Source: Spirochaetales bacterium
GTDB taxonomy: Bacteria; Spirochaetota; JAAYUW01
NCBI GenBank assembly: GCA_012797605.1
Contig: JAAZOT010000029.1
Coordinates: forward strand, 1 to 51,034
Direction of reading: 5' to 3'
DNA length: 51,034 bases
Within the stretch, counting starts at the first letter, position 1; every line of letters starts with the position of its first letter. A program made the position numbers and the translations under genes. The notes beneath the pieces were generated by a model. It had not been told where the DNA came from. It made no database searches and worked only from the letters and a program-made list of their open reading frames with translations. Of the stretch, positions 17,282 through 26,668 are shown piece by piece.

Positions 17282-17620
17282 ATGAATATTATTGACAAAA
17301 TAACTAGTGAATATACCAATAAACCAATTCCAGCTTTTAGAATAGGTGATACTATTAAAGTTCATTATAAAGTTGTAGAAGGTGGAAAAGAAAGAATTCA
17401 ACCTTACGAAGGGATTGTTATTTCTAAAAAAGGCAATGGTATCTCTAAAAATGTGACAGTTAGAAAAATTTCATATGGTGTTGGTGTTGAAAGAGTTTTC
17501 CCCGTTTATTCTCCTAGAATTGATAAGATTGAGATAATTAAAAGAGGAAAAGTTAGAAGAGCTAAACTATATTATTTAAGAGAAAGAGTTGGTAAATCCG
17601 CAAAGGTAAAAGAAAAATAA
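17282..17620 (+). CDS. rplS: 50S ribosomal protein L19
   Basis: 112 residues from ATG 17282. GGAGG at 17272-17276 sits 5 nt upstream and rules out the TTG at 17270, which overlaps it. Core bL19 text is present: [25 protein letters not shown], a [17 protein letters not shown] segment, and [15 protein letters not shown] near the end. It lies at the 30S/50S interface. Last gene of the conserved ribosomal/RNA-modification block; the following 143 nt are AT-rich without a GC terminator. Confidence 0.97.
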   Translation: MNIIDKITSEYTNKPIPAFRIGDTIKVHYKVVEGGKERIQPYEGIVISKKGNGISKNVTVRKISYGVGVERVFPVYSPRIDKIEIIKRGKVRRAKLYYLRERVGKSAKVKEK

Positions 17621-17763
17621 TAATTAACTAAAAATATTGTTATTTATAAAAATTATAATTCTACTTTTTAATATTTTTTCAAAGGATTTTGTGCATTTTC
17701 AGTAATTTTATATTATCAATTGGATATTATTAAAGGGAAAAGAATAAATTATAAAGGAAGAGG

Positions 17764-18480
17764 ATGAAGTTAAACTCTTCTTTTGAAGCATCTTTTCTTA
17801 AAGAGAATATTTCAAAAAACAACAAATCTTTCCCACTTGAACTAGGCAAGATATACAAAGCAAATATTCTTTTTTCAAAAGGAAATAATCTTTATTTTTC
17901 GATAAATGATCTTGTTTTTAAAACCTCTTTTATAAATACTTCCTCAAAGTCTATATATTTAAAAGTGATCGCAAACTCTGAAAGATATAAATTTGAACTT
18001 ATCAAAGAAAATGTCTTATATGAAAAGACTGAAAATAATCAAAATAATTTATTAAATATGCTTAAAGAGAAATTTTCTCAAGAGGTCTTTGATAACATTT
18101 TAAAAAACTCATTTTATGACTTAGCTAAAGAAAATGTAGACAATTTAATTTTGATTCTTCAAAATTCTACTTTTACTTATAATAATTCTAAATATGATTT
18201 GCTTTTAAAAATTCAAGATGATAACTGGTTATACATAGAGTTTACAGAATTTGAACCATCTTCTTACAGCTTTTCACTTAACTTTGAATTAGATGGGAAA
18301 AAATTTATATCTGTGAAAGGTTATTATAAAAAAAAGGAAAATAAGGTTATTTGCAATTTTATAACTAATTCTTTAGACTTTTATAGGCAATCATTTAAGG
18401 CAGATGAAGAGTTGACTTCAATAAATAAAAATTATAGATGGCTTTGTAAGCAAAGATTTGAAGAAAATATATCTTTGTAG
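17764..18480 (+). CDS. Unrecognised 238-aa protein next to an FlhB-C-like gene
   Basis: ATG at 17764 follows AAGGAAGAGG, a good ribosome site. No membrane segment or signal peptide. The N-terminal ~85 residues look beta-rich (ANILFSKGNNLYFSINDLVF), a helical middle covers about 90-130, and the C-terminal half (about 140-215) is again beta-rich with FEPSSYSFSLNFELDGK. That layout resembles the C-terminal domain of hook-length control (FliK-like) proteins. In Bacillus subtilis the FlhB-C protein YlqH is preceded by an unknown protein, YlqG, in the same part of the rplS neighbourhood. I suggest this is the equivalent by position, not by proven homology. Confidence 0.7.
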   Translation: MKLNSSFEASFLKENISKNNKSFPLELGKIYKANILFSKGNNLYFSINDLVFKTSFINTSSKSIYLKVIANSERYKFELIKENVLYEKTENNQNNLLNMLKEKFSQEVFDNILKNSFYDLAKENVDNLILILQNSTFTYNNSKYDLLLKIQDDNWLYIEFTEFEPSSYSFSLNFELDGKKFISVKGYYKKKENKVICNFITNSLDFYRQSFKADEELTSINKNYRWLCKQRFEENISL

Positions 18481-18577
18481 TCCTAATAATTTGATTTTTA
18501 TGAAAAAAAGATTATTTTTAATTTGAAATAAAGAATTAATTAAAAAATAGAAAAAAAAGATAATAAATAAATAATTG

Positions 18578-18868
18578 ATGAATAAAAAATACCCAAAAAA
18601 ATATAATAAAAAATCTGTAGCATTAAAATATGAAAAAAAGGATATTGCACCTAAAATCGTCTCAAAAGGTGAAGGGAAAGAATCGGAAAAGATTTTAAAA
18701 ATGGCTGATGACTATAATATTCCTATTATTACAGATTCAAACCTTACCGATAATTTATATCAGTTAAACATAAATGATACTATTCCAAAAGAACTTTTTG
18801 AGATAGTGGCTACTATTTACTCATTTGTTATGAGGAAAAAGGAAAATAAAAATGAAAAAGAAGATTAA
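18578..18868 (+). CDS. Stand-alone FlhB C-terminal (export switch) domain protein
   Basis: 96 residues from ATG 18578 (TTG 18575 directly before it is unlikely). It matches only the cytoplasmic C-terminal domain of FlhB/YscU: SVALKYEKKDIAPKIVSKG, then AEKI-like KILKMADDYNIPIITD, then LYQLNINDTIPKELFEIVA. The NPTH autocleavage site of true FlhB is replaced by NKKS, so self-cleavage is not expected. Similar short proteins (YlqH type) occur in many flagellated bacteria; their role is unclear, possibly binding export substrates. The last 17 nt overlap the HD-GYP gene, so the two are coupled. Confidence 0.82.
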   Translation: MNKKYPKKYNKKSVALKYEKKDIAPKIVSKGEGKESEKILKMADDYNIPIITDSNLTDNLYQLNINDTIPKELFEIVATIYSFVMRKKENKNEKED

Positions 18869-20120
18869 AATTGAAGATATTAAAATAGGGATGCAATTTA
18901 ATAGTCCAGTATACTTCGGATCTCAACTTGTCATACCAGCTTTCACTCCTGTTAAATTATCGGATATCGAAAGATTAAAAAGATGGAGAGTTTCAGAAGT
19001 AGAAGTCGATGATGATGAAGTTGTAAAGGATATTCCTTCTGCAAGACCAGTTCAAGGAGAAGAAAACCCAGCAAAAGGTGAGGATGTAAAAAATGAAAAA
19101 CCAGATAAGAGGAAAGAACTTGCAGAAAGGTTGAAAAAATATGCTGCAGATGTTAAAAAAGTCGATACTCAAATATCAAATCTGCCTAAAACGACAGATA
19201 CTGCTTCAATTGCTATTATTACTCAATACACAAAGATCCTTTCAATGATAAAAAATGTTTTGCAGGATATAAAAATAGGCCAAATAGCATCAAAAAATGA
19301 TATATATGATATAATTGGACAATTGATAGATCTGTCTATTAATAAAAAAACTGAAATACTCTCAATTCTAAGCCATTTTGAAGATCCAGCATATGATTAT
19401 TTAGTTGTTCATTCTGCAAATGTTTGTATTTATTCTATCTTAATTGGTTACTTTATGAATTTAAATCAATATAAATTGAATCAATTAGCAATTGCATCTT
19501 TATTACATGACATTGGTATGATGAGAGTCCCAGATAGTATAATAAATAAAAATGGAAAACTTTCTCCTTCAGAATTTATTGAGATTCAAAAACATACTAT
19601 TGAAGGATATAAAATACTAAGTCAAAAGCAGAATTTTACCGATGAAATTTGTCAGGTAGCTTTACAACATCATGAAAGATTTAACGGTTCTGGATATCCA
19701 GCAAAAAGGCATGGAGAACAAATCACACAATTTAGTAAGATTGTTGCTGTCGCAGACTCTTATGATGCAATGACAGAGCCACATACATATAGAGAAAAAT
19801 TTCATGGACATAAAGCTATCAAAGATGTTCTTCAAGCATCGAAAAATCTATATGATCCAGAAGTTTCTAAAACTTTTTTATCAATAATGAGTATTTATCC
19901 AATAGGTTCGCTTGTCCAATGCAATGATGGCTCAATCGGAATAGTTTCTCAAGCCAATCCTAATCTTCCTTTAAGACCAACATTAAAAATCATTGTAGAT
20001 GAATTTGGCGATAGAGTTACGGATAAAAGGGTTGTTGACCTAGAAAAAACTCCAAATGTATTCATTACTTCAATAATCGATCCAAAAGAACTTAATTTTC
20101 AGATAGAAGAATTTTTTTAA
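18852..20120 (+). CDS. HD-GYP domain protein, probable cyclic-di-GMP phosphodiesterase
   Basis: 422 residues. An N-terminal DUF3391-like strand region (1-55, IEDIKIGMQFNSPVYF) is followed by a charged linker (60-100) and the HD-GYP domain (about 175-350). Metal residues are visible: HSANV, H219-D220 (LLHDIGM), QKH, H273-H274-E275 and VADSYDAMT. The GYP motif is complete (G281-Y282-P283), but the usual HHExxDGxGYP has Asn278 in place of Asp. A C-terminal ~70-residue tail (SLVQCNDGSIGIVSQANP) is typical of this subgroup. Expected reaction: hydrolysis of c-di-GMP to GMP/pGpG. Overlap with the FlhB-C-like gene suggests a motility or export link. Confidence 0.88.
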   Translation: MKKKIKIEDIKIGMQFNSPVYFGSQLVIPAFTPVKLSDIERLKRWRVSEVEVDDDEVVKDIPSARPVQGEENPAKGEDVKNEKPDKRKELAERLKKYAADVKKVDTQISNLPKTTDTASIAIITQYTKILSMIKNVLQDIKIGQIASKNDIYDIIGQLIDLSINKKTEILSILSHFEDPAYDYLVVHSANVCIYSILIGYFMNLNQYKLNQLAIASLLHDIGMMRVPDSIINKNGKLSPSEFIEIQKHTIEGYKILSQKQNFTDEICQVALQHHERFNGSGYPAKRHGEQITQFSKIVAVADSYDAMTEPHTYREKFHGHKAIKDVLQASKNLYDPEVSKTFLSIMSIYPIGSLVQCNDGSIGIVSQANPNLPLRPTLKIIVDEFGDRVTDKRVVDLEKTPNVFITSIIDPKELNFQIEEFF

Positions 20121-20217
20121 TTTGTAACTTTTAAATTCTTTGTTATTTTTCTCTTTAGAAAAATTTAAACATTTTTCTTTAATTTCGATAAAAAGAAAAT
20201 CATAAATCTTTAATTTA

Positions 20218-20247
20218 TTGATATATTTTATAAAATGATTTGATAAT
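20218..20247 (+). promoter_or_regulatory. Candidate sigma-70 promoter of mfd
   Basis: TTGATA at 20218-20223 and GATAAT at 20242-20247 each match the consensus at 5 of 6 positions and are separated by 18 nt. Transcription would start near 20254, 24 nt before the GTG of mfd, leaving room for the AAAGG ribosome site at 20266-20270. AT-rich DNA makes such matches common, so this is only a candidate. Confidence 0.4.
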
Positions 20248-20277
20248 CATGAATCATAAAAAATCAAAGGAAAAATT

Positions 20278-23200
20278 GTGCATAAGATATATGAAATTTT
20301 TTCTAAAATATATGATGAAAAAAATGAAATAATAAAATTTGTTACCAACAAAGAGCGAAACATTATATTTTCTAAAGTCTCGGCTTCAGCTTTTTATAGT
20401 TTATTAATTTATATTGCTAAAAGAACGGACGAATCATTATTGATAATTCTTCCAGAAGAAAATTTGGTAGATAGAATCTACTCATTTTTGAAAGAAGAAT
20501 TTAAAGAATTAAATAAAAAAATATCGATATTTCCGCCTTACAATTTGTTTTTTTATGAATGTAATCCTTCAGAAAAAAAAGATTCTTATTTTAGAATTGA
20601 TGCTGTAAATACCCTAAGATTTAAAAAAGGAATTGTGCTAACCTCTCCACTTGCTTTAATGTATCCAACAATAAGCGTTGATGATCTTGTTAATAGAAAA
20701 ATAATATTAAATTTAAATGAAAAAATTGATCCAGAAAAAGTAGTTGAATCTCTTATTGATTCTGGTTTTGAAAGAGTGGAACAACTATTTAATTTTGGAA
20801 CATTTACTTGGAAAGGGCAAGTAATAGATTGCTATTTTTCACCTTCTGATGTCCCAGTAAGAATAATATTCAATGATTATAATGAAATAGAAAAAATCTG
20901 CTACATTGAACCAGACTCATTTAGGATATTGAATAGTATAAAACAGATAGAAATACTGCCAATTAATGAATTTTTTATAGATAATACAACAAAAGATAAA
21001 TTTATCGAAAAGTTTTTTGAACAAAATGGACTTGATATTGATGCTGGAGCATATGTACATGATCTTCAAAATGGCGCGCTTTACTCTATTTTATGGGCTT
21101 TTAGCAATCTTCAGTCTTCGAAATACTACTTATTTACTCATCTTAATAAAGATAGTATCATTGGTGTATTTGATAATGAGAAGATTGAAAATGAAATTGA
21201 GACTGAATATAAAAAAAGTGAAAATGCCTATAAAAATATTGAGCTTAAAGGTTTAAGTTCTCCTAATCAGATTTTCATAAATAAAAACGAATACCATAGA
21301 TATTTAAGGTACTTTAAGCATTTTATTTGTTATACTAAAAACATTGAAAGAAAAGAAAAAAACATATCAGTTGATACTACTCAAATAAATCTGAATATAT
21401 CAAAAGTAGAACCTTATCAGAATAAATTTGAAGAATTTAGAATAATATTTAATTATAGAATTTTAGAAGGAGCGAAACTATTTTTTGTCGTAAATTCAGA
21501 GGAGAAAAAAAGACTATCTATATTATTCAAAGAATTAAAGGTAAATTATATTGAAGATGAATTAATAGAAGGATTTTATATTGAAGATAAAAATGAATAT
21601 TACTACAATAGTGAAGAGTTAATTGAGTATAAAATTAGAAGTAAGGCTGCCAAATCCTTTCAGGTCGAATTTGTAGAATCCACTTTAGATATAAAACCTG
21701 GTGATTATTTGGTACATATAAATCATGGTATTGGAGTATATGAAGGGATAAAGAGGATAACGATATTAAACCAAGAAAAAGATTATCTTGAAATAAGATA
21801 TAAAAATAATGAAAAAATCTATGTCCCTATTGAAAATATTGGTCTTGTTCAAAAATATATATCATTTGGTAAAGCAAAACCAGAACTTGACAATATCTCA
21901 TCAAAAACATGGAAAAAAACATTATCTAAGACCAAAAGCGAGATAATGGAATATGCTAACCAACTTCTAATTTTATATCAAAAAAGAAAGGAACAAAAAG
22001 GTATAAACTTCCAACCTTTTTTAGAGTTAGAAAATGCTCTTGCAGATAGTTTTGAATATAAAGAGACATACGATCAAATGAGAGCAATAGATGATGTACT
22101 TTACGATATGCAACAAAGTTATCCTATGGACAGGTTAATATGTGGTGATGTAGGTTTTGGTAAGACAGAAGTTGCTGTAAGAGCTGCTTATAGAGCTGTA
22201 TTAAATGGTTATCAAGTCGCCCTTATCTGTCCCACAACAATTCTTGCTGATCAGCATTTTGATACATTTTCTAAAAGGTTACAACCTTTTGGCTTAAAAA
22301 TTGGTTTACTTTCCAGATTGGTAGATAGTAAAACACAGAAAGATTATTGTAAGAGAGCGGAAGATGGGAAGATTGACATATTAATTGGGACTCACAGACT
22401 TTTATCTAGTGATGTAAAATTTAAAAAGTTAGGTCTTTTGATAATAGATGAGGAGCATAAATTTGGTGTCGAACATAAGGATAAATTTATAAAATTAAAA
22501 TCAGATATAGATGTACTGTCTCTTTCAGCAACTCCTATTCCTAGAACACTTCATATGGCTTTATCTAGAATAAGACCTTTATCTATAATAAATACTGCTC
22601 CAGAACAAAGAGTCCCAGTAGAAGTGTTTGTTGAACCTTTTAACGATTTTGTTGTAAAAAGGGCTATAGAAAAGGAGATAGAAAGAGGAGGGCAGGTTTT
22701 TTATGTTCATAATAGGGTTAAAACCATAATAAATGTAGTTGTTTACCTTAATAAAATCTTCAAGGGGGCAATTCCAATAGTATATGCTCACGGTCAGATG
22801 TCTGAGCATGAACTTGAATCAAATATAAACAAATTTATCAAAAAAGATGCTAAAATCTTGGTTTCGACATCAATTATAGAATCAGGGATAGATATCCCAG
22901 ATGTCAATACAATTATAATTGATAATGCTCATCTTTTTGGTTTATCTAACTTATATCAACTTAAAGGTAGAGTAGGTAGAAGAAGTAGAAAGGCCTACGC
23001 ATATCTTCTCTATCCAGAAGAAAATTTTCTTACTGAAATTGCCTTGAAAAGACTTCAAGTAATTGCTGATTATGCTGAACTAGGAAGTGGTTATAAGGTT
23101 GCTCTTAAAGATTTAGAACTTAGAGGCGCAGGAAATATTTTAGGGAAAGAGCAGTCTGGCTTCATAATGTCTGTTGGTTACTATCTATATGAAAAACTTC

Positions 23201-23694
23201 TTGATGAAGCAATTTCAAAGTTAGAAAAAAAAGATAATAAAAAGAAGATTAAAGCTGAGATAGAACTTCAATTAAAAACATCAATACCAGATTTTTTAGG
23301 TCTTTCAAAGCAGGAAAAGATAAATTTTTATGAACAACTTTTAAGTTGTGATACAGAAGAAGAGATAATACAATTTAAAAATAGATATAAAAATGTCATT
23401 GAAAATGCTCCAATCGAGCTTTTAAATCTTTTATTAATAACAGATATTAGAATACTAGCACAAAAAAAGGGAATAGTCAGAATCTTAGAATTTAAGGATA
23501 GTATTTCTATATTTTTTTCTGAAGCAAAAATAAATATTGATGTTTTTTTAAAATTTGTACAAAAGAATGAAGCATCTTTTAATCAACAGATAAATGATAG
23601 GATAGATATAATTAAAGAATTCCAAGAAACTGAAAATAAGCATAAATATTTAATAGAATTTATAAATAAAGTATTTCAAGATTCAAGTACTTGA
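20278..23694 (+). CDS. mfd: Transcription-repair coupling factor Mfd
   Basis: 1138 residues, the normal length for Mfd. It removes RNA polymerase stalled at DNA damage and recruits UvrA. Seen in order: UvrB-like N-terminal modules (1-350), the RNA-polymerase-interacting CarD-like domain (GDYLVHINHGIGVYEG from 475), Walker A GDVGFGKTE (623-631), DEEH box (724-727), LSATPIPRTLHMAL, GRVGRR (897-902), the RecG-like translocation motif, and the C-terminal TRCF domain. The start is GTG at 20278 with AAAGG 7 nt upstream. Its last 19 nt overlap the opposing response-regulator gene, so the two transcripts converge inside coding sequence. Confidence 0.97.
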   Translation: MHKIYEIFSKIYDEKNEIIKFVTNKERNIIFSKVSASAFYSLLIYIAKRTDESLLIILPEENLVDRIYSFLKEEFKELNKKISIFPPYNLFFYECNPSEKKDSYFRIDAVNTLRFKKGIVLTSPLALMYPTISVDDLVNRKIILNLNEKIDPEKVVESLIDSGFERVEQLFNFGTFTWKGQVIDCYFSPSDVPVRIIFNDYNEIEKICYIEPDSFRILNSIKQIEILPINEFFIDNTTKDKFIEKFFEQNGLDIDAGAYVHDLQNGALYSILWAFSNLQSSKYYLFTHLNKDSIIGVFDNEKIENEIETEYKKSENAYKNIELKGLSSPNQIFINKNEYHRYLRYFKHFICYTKNIERKEKNISVDTTQINLNISKVEPYQNKFEEFRIIFNYRILEGAKLFFVVNSEEKKRLSILFKELKVNYIEDELIEGFYIEDKNEYYYNSEELIEYKIRSKAAKSFQVEFVESTLDIKPGDYLVHINHGIGVYEGIKRITILNQEKDYLEIRYKNNEKIYVPIENIGLVQKYISFGKAKPELDNISSKTWKKTLSKTKSEIMEYANQLLILYQKRKEQKGINFQPFLELENALADSFEYKETYDQMRAIDDVLYDMQQSYPMDRLICGDVGFGKTEVAVRAAYRAVLNGYQVALICPTTILADQHFDTFSKRLQPFGLKIGLLSRLVDSKTQKDYCKRAEDGKIDILIGTHRLLSSDVKFKKLGLLIIDEEHKFGVEHKDKFIKLKSDIDVLSLSATPIPRTLHMALSRIRPLSIINTAPEQRVPVEVFVEPFNDFVVKRAIEKEIERGGQVFYVHNRVKTIINVVVYLNKIFKGAIPIVYAHGQMSEHELESNINKFIKKDAKILVSTSIIESGIDIPDVNTIIIDNAHLFGLSNLYQLKGRVGRRSRKAYAYLLYPEENFLTEIALKRLQVIADYAELGSGYKVALKDLELRGAGNILGKEQSGFIMSVGYYLYEKLLDEAISKLEKKDNKKKIKAEIELQLKTSIPDFLGLSKQEKINFYEQLLSCDTEEEIIQFKNRYKNVIENAPIELLNLLLITDIRILAQKKGIVRILEFKDSISIFFSEAKINIDVFLKFVQKNEASFNQQINDRIDIIKEFQETENKHKYLIEFINKVFQDSST

Positions 23695-24074
23695 AATGTT
23701 TTCGTAGTAGAACCACCTTCAAGATAATTATCAACAAACTCTCTAAGTTTTTGAATCTGAAATGGCTTTTTAATAAAACCATTGGCACCCATCTCTTTAC
23801 ATCTTTCAATTACAGTATCTTCGACAAGAGCAGAAATAATGAAAATAGGCTTATTTTTAGTGTACTGGTCTGTTCTTAAAAGTTTTAAGACATCAAATCC
23901 ATTTAAACCTTGCATCATTATATCTAAAAGAATGATGTCTGGATTATTGTTTAATAATGAATATAAACCCTTTCTCCCGCTAGGGCAGGTAAATACTTTG
24001 TATTTTGCTTCAAAGGCATATTTTAATAAATTTAATAGGTCTTCACTATCATCAATAATAAGAATACTTTTCAT
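23676..24074 (-). CDS. Single-domain response regulator (CheY-like)
   Basis: 132 residues, one receiver domain and no output domain. Acidic pair D8-D9 (IIDDSED), phospho-acceptor Asp in ILLDIMM (about 56), the Ser of IISAL (in the Thr/Ser switch position) and the Lys of FIKKPF (about 108) are all present, so it should be phosphorylatable. The C-terminal 15 residues extend beyond the domain. GGAGGG stands 4 nt before the ATG. There is no kinase next to it; a stand-alone regulator of this kind could serve one of the MCP pathways in the window (inference). It converges on mfd with a 19-nt overlap. Confidence 0.9.
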   Translation of the reverse strand: MKSILIIDDSEDLLNLLKYAFEAKYKVFTCPSGRKGLYSLLNNNPDIILLDIMMQGLNGFDVLKLLRTDQYTKNKPIFIISALVEDTVIERCKEMGANGFIKKPFQIQKLREFVDNYLEGGSTTKTFQVLES

Positions 24075-24210
24075 CTACCCTCCATATTTTAAATTGCTTT
24101 ATATTCTGATATTTAACTATCAATAAAAATTTTATTTTTCTTATTTCTCTTAAGATAAAATAAAAATCAAAAATTTCAAATGAAAAAATAAGAAACAAAA
24201 AAAATTAAAT

Positions 24211-24239
24211 TTGATATTTTCATAAAATAAAATTAAAAT
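24211..24239 (+). promoter_or_regulatory. Candidate sigma-70 promoter of the glycogen-synthase-like gene
   Basis: TTGATA (24211-24216) and TAAAAT (24234-24239) each match 5 of 6 consensus bases with the ideal 17-nt spacing. Transcription would begin near 24246, just ahead of GGAGG at 24253-24257 and the ATG at 24263. It is the best promoter match I see in the window, though still only sequence likeness. Confidence 0.5.
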
Positions 24240-24262
24240 GAAATTAAGATGCTGGAGGATTT

Positions 24263-26035
24263 ATGAGAATAGCTATTCATATTACTCATGAAGCTGTTCA
24301 AAAAATCGGTGGTATTGGATCAGTCATAAATGGAGTTTGCACAGCTGATAATTATAAACAATTCTTTAGCAAGACTCTTTTATATGGACCTGCGTTCTCT
24401 TCAACAGCTGATGTATTTTCCAAACTTGGAAGAGGTGGACAGGTATTATATTCAAATCAAGATTCCTTCGATAAAGCTCAATATCACACTAAATTTAAAC
24501 CTATATTAGAAAAATATTCAATAGATATAATTTATGGAACCAGGACACTTGCCAGCGAATATAATATAAATAAGATAAATGAGGTTGAAGTTTTACTTGT
24601 GAATATTCAAAATATGAAACAAGCTCAAATAGATGTTTTCAAATATATTTTATGGGAAAAATACGGAATTCAATCAGATAGGTATACAGATTGGGATTAT
24701 GAGCAATATTTAAGAATTGCTATATGCTATTTTGATCTAATAAATGCATTATATGGTCAATCGTATGATTTTTACCATTTTTCACATGAGTACATGGGAA
24801 TATCTTGCGGACTAAAGGTTATTTCTGAAGCTCAAGATTCTGGCTTAAAAAATCACAAGACAATTTTCTGGGCACATGAAGTTTCACCAGCAAGAAGTAT
24901 AGTGGAAAATTATAAAGGGCATGATGTATCATTTTATAATGTATTAAGAGAATCAGAAAAGAATTATCTATCAATGGAATCTATATACCCTGAAATTCTT
25001 GAAAGCTATAGAACTCAATTAGTTAAAAGAACTGTTATTTTTGACTATATTTTCGCAGTTTCAAATTTAGTTGCCAAAGAGTATCAATTCTTAAATCCAC
25101 AGGTTCAAAAAGAAAAAGTTAAGATTGTCTATAATGGGATATCTTTTCAAAGTATAGATTGGCAAAAAAAACAGGAAAGTAGAGAAAAATTGAAGAATTA
25201 CATTGAATCAATTTTTAATTTTAAGTTTAATATTTTATTTACTCATGTTACAAGATTGGTTCTATCGAAAGGTATATGGAGAGACTTTACTCTCTTAGAA
25301 AAAATGGATGAAATTTTCTCTTCAAATGGGCTAAAAGGTGCATATATATTACTTTCTACACTTATTGGAACTGGAAGAAACTCTGGTGATATTCATAGGA
25401 TGGAAAAAGAATATGGGTGGCCTGCACTTCATAGAAAGGGTTGGCCAGATTGTGTTGGATATGAAGAAGAAATTTATGATTTAGTTCAGATTTTTAATGC
25501 AAAATCAAAATCAATTAAAGCATTATTTATTAATCAATTTGGATTCGATACTAGAACCTGTGGAGATAGGATTCCAATTGGAACAAATCTTGTAGATTTA
25601 AGAATAGCTTCAGATGCTGAACTTGGATATTCTATCTATGAGCCCTTTGGTATTTCTCAAATCGAAACTATACCTTATGGCGGATTTTCTTTGCTATCTA
25701 GAGCTTGTGGTTCTTCATATCTATTTGATGATATTTTTAAAGATGAGAAATTTAATATTTATCATATAATAGATTTTTCTTCTATAGAGAATTTACAAAC
25801 GGATGAGGTTAGGCATATTTTAGGTTCTAATGATAAAATTAATAGTTTAAAAAATATCACTGGCGAAAAACGAAAAATTATTGAAGATAAACTCTTTACT
25901 TTATATTGCGATGAAATATTCAATTTATTACCTAAGACAGATGATAAGAGAAAAGAAGTTCTTGAAAATCTTTCATCAAAGTCTACTTATTTTAGCTGGG
26001 AAGCAAGATTAAAAGAGATCTTTGAATTCTTATAG
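24263..26035 (+). CDS. Glycogen/starch synthase-like GT-B glycosyltransferase
   Basis: 590 residues. The N-terminus has the glycogen-synthase start: HITHEAVQKIGGIGSVINGV, where the K-x-GG loop binds the ADP- or UDP-glucose phosphates. The C-terminal half has SIYEPFGISQIETIPYGG, with the E-x7-E pair at E460 and E468 of retaining GT-B enzymes. The FWAHEVSPARSI and FAVSNLVAKEY segments fit the N-domain core. It is longer than bacterial GlgA (about 480), with an insert around 360-440 that includes GWPALHRKGWPDCVGYEEE, more like the long synthases of some spirochaetes and Bacteroidetes. No other glycogen gene is adjacent. The alternative is a related GT4/GT5 transferase with another acceptor. Confidence 0.75.
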   Translation: MRIAIHITHEAVQKIGGIGSVINGVCTADNYKQFFSKTLLYGPAFSSTADVFSKLGRGGQVLYSNQDSFDKAQYHTKFKPILEKYSIDIIYGTRTLASEYNINKINEVEVLLVNIQNMKQAQIDVFKYILWEKYGIQSDRYTDWDYEQYLRIAICYFDLINALYGQSYDFYHFSHEYMGISCGLKVISEAQDSGLKNHKTIFWAHEVSPARSIVENYKGHDVSFYNVLRESEKNYLSMESIYPEILESYRTQLVKRTVIFDYIFAVSNLVAKEYQFLNPQVQKEKVKIVYNGISFQSIDWQKKQESREKLKNYIESIFNFKFNILFTHVTRLVLSKGIWRDFTLLEKMDEIFSSNGLKGAYILLSTLIGTGRNSGDIHRMEKEYGWPALHRKGWPDCVGYEEEIYDLVQIFNAKSKSIKALFINQFGFDTRTCGDRIPIGTNLVDLRIASDAELGYSIYEPFGISQIETIPYGGFSLLSRACGSSYLFDDIFKDEKFNIYHIIDFSSIENLQTDEVRHILGSNDKINSLKNITGEKRKIIEDKLFTLYCDEIFNLLPKTDDKRKEVLENLSSKSTYFSWEARLKEIFEFL

Positions 26036-26044
26036 GAGTTCTTG

Positions 26045-26662
26045 ATGGAAATTAAAAGATTCATAGTTGGACCACTTAATACTAATTGTTACCATGTTTT
26101 TATAGATAACCAATCTATTTTAATAGATCCTGGATTTGAAGATGAAGAGCTTTTAAGTTTTTTAAATGGTAAAAAGATAGATTACATAATATTTACTCAT
26201 TATCATATAGATCATATACTTGGATATCACAATATAAAAAAAGTAATTCTGGAAGGTGCTAAAACTATTATTCATAAGAATGATTATGATTTTTTAAATG
26301 ACCCCATGATTAATGGAGCTGGTTTTATAGGTTTTGATTTTGAAAAAATTGAAGATGTAACCTTTTTTGATGGGGAAGAATACGAGTTATTTTCTGGTTG
26401 TAAGCTGATTCATACGCCGGGACATACACCAGGTTCTATAGTTGTCTATTTTGAAAAAGAACAAATTATGTTTTCTGGAGATACAATTTTTGCAAATGGA
26501 ATAGGAAGAACCGATCTACCTGGAGCAGATGCAAAAAAAATGATTTCTTCAATACGAAAGTTACTTCAATATCCTTCTGAAACTAAAATATATCCCGGCC
26601 ATGAAGAGTCTACAACTTTGGGGAAAGAGAGATATTCTCTATATCATTATTGTGAAATTTGA
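26045..26662 (+). CDS. Metallo-beta-lactamase-fold hydrolase (glyoxalase II-like)
   Basis: 205 residues from ATG 26045. AGGAG 6 nt upstream overlaps the stop of the preceding gene; the TTG at 26042 is too close to it. All zinc-site motifs of the glyoxalase II/YcbL group are present: H52-x-H54-x-D56-H57, HTPGHTPGS, SGDTIF and YPGHE. The length is that of YcbL-type single-domain hydrolases, which lack the C-terminal substrate domain of true glyoxalase II. The likely reaction is hydrolysis of a thioester such as S-lactoylglutathione or similar; the substrate is unsure. Probably co-transcribed with the glycosyltransferase before it (9 nt apart). Confidence 0.88.
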   Translation: MEIKRFIVGPLNTNCYHVFIDNQSILIDPGFEDEELLSFLNGKKIDYIIFTHYHIDHILGYHNIKKVILEGAKTIIHKNDYDFLNDPMINGAGFIGFDFEKIEDVTFFDGEEYELFSGCKLIHTPGHTPGSIVVYFEKEQIMFSGDTIFANGIGRTDLPGADAKKMISSIRKLLQYPSETKIYPGHEESTTLGKERYSLYHYCEI

Positions 26663-26668
26663 TGTTTT

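Noticed and set aside
18484-18520. AT-only imperfect hairpin after the 238-aa protein gene as a terminator
   Set aside because: Stem is all A/T with mismatches; such structures are everywhere in this sequence.
20158-20177. GAAAAAT-N6-ATTTTTC inverted repeat after the HD-GYP gene as terminator
   Set aside because: Perfect but only 7 bp with a single G-C pair per arm; too weak to call.
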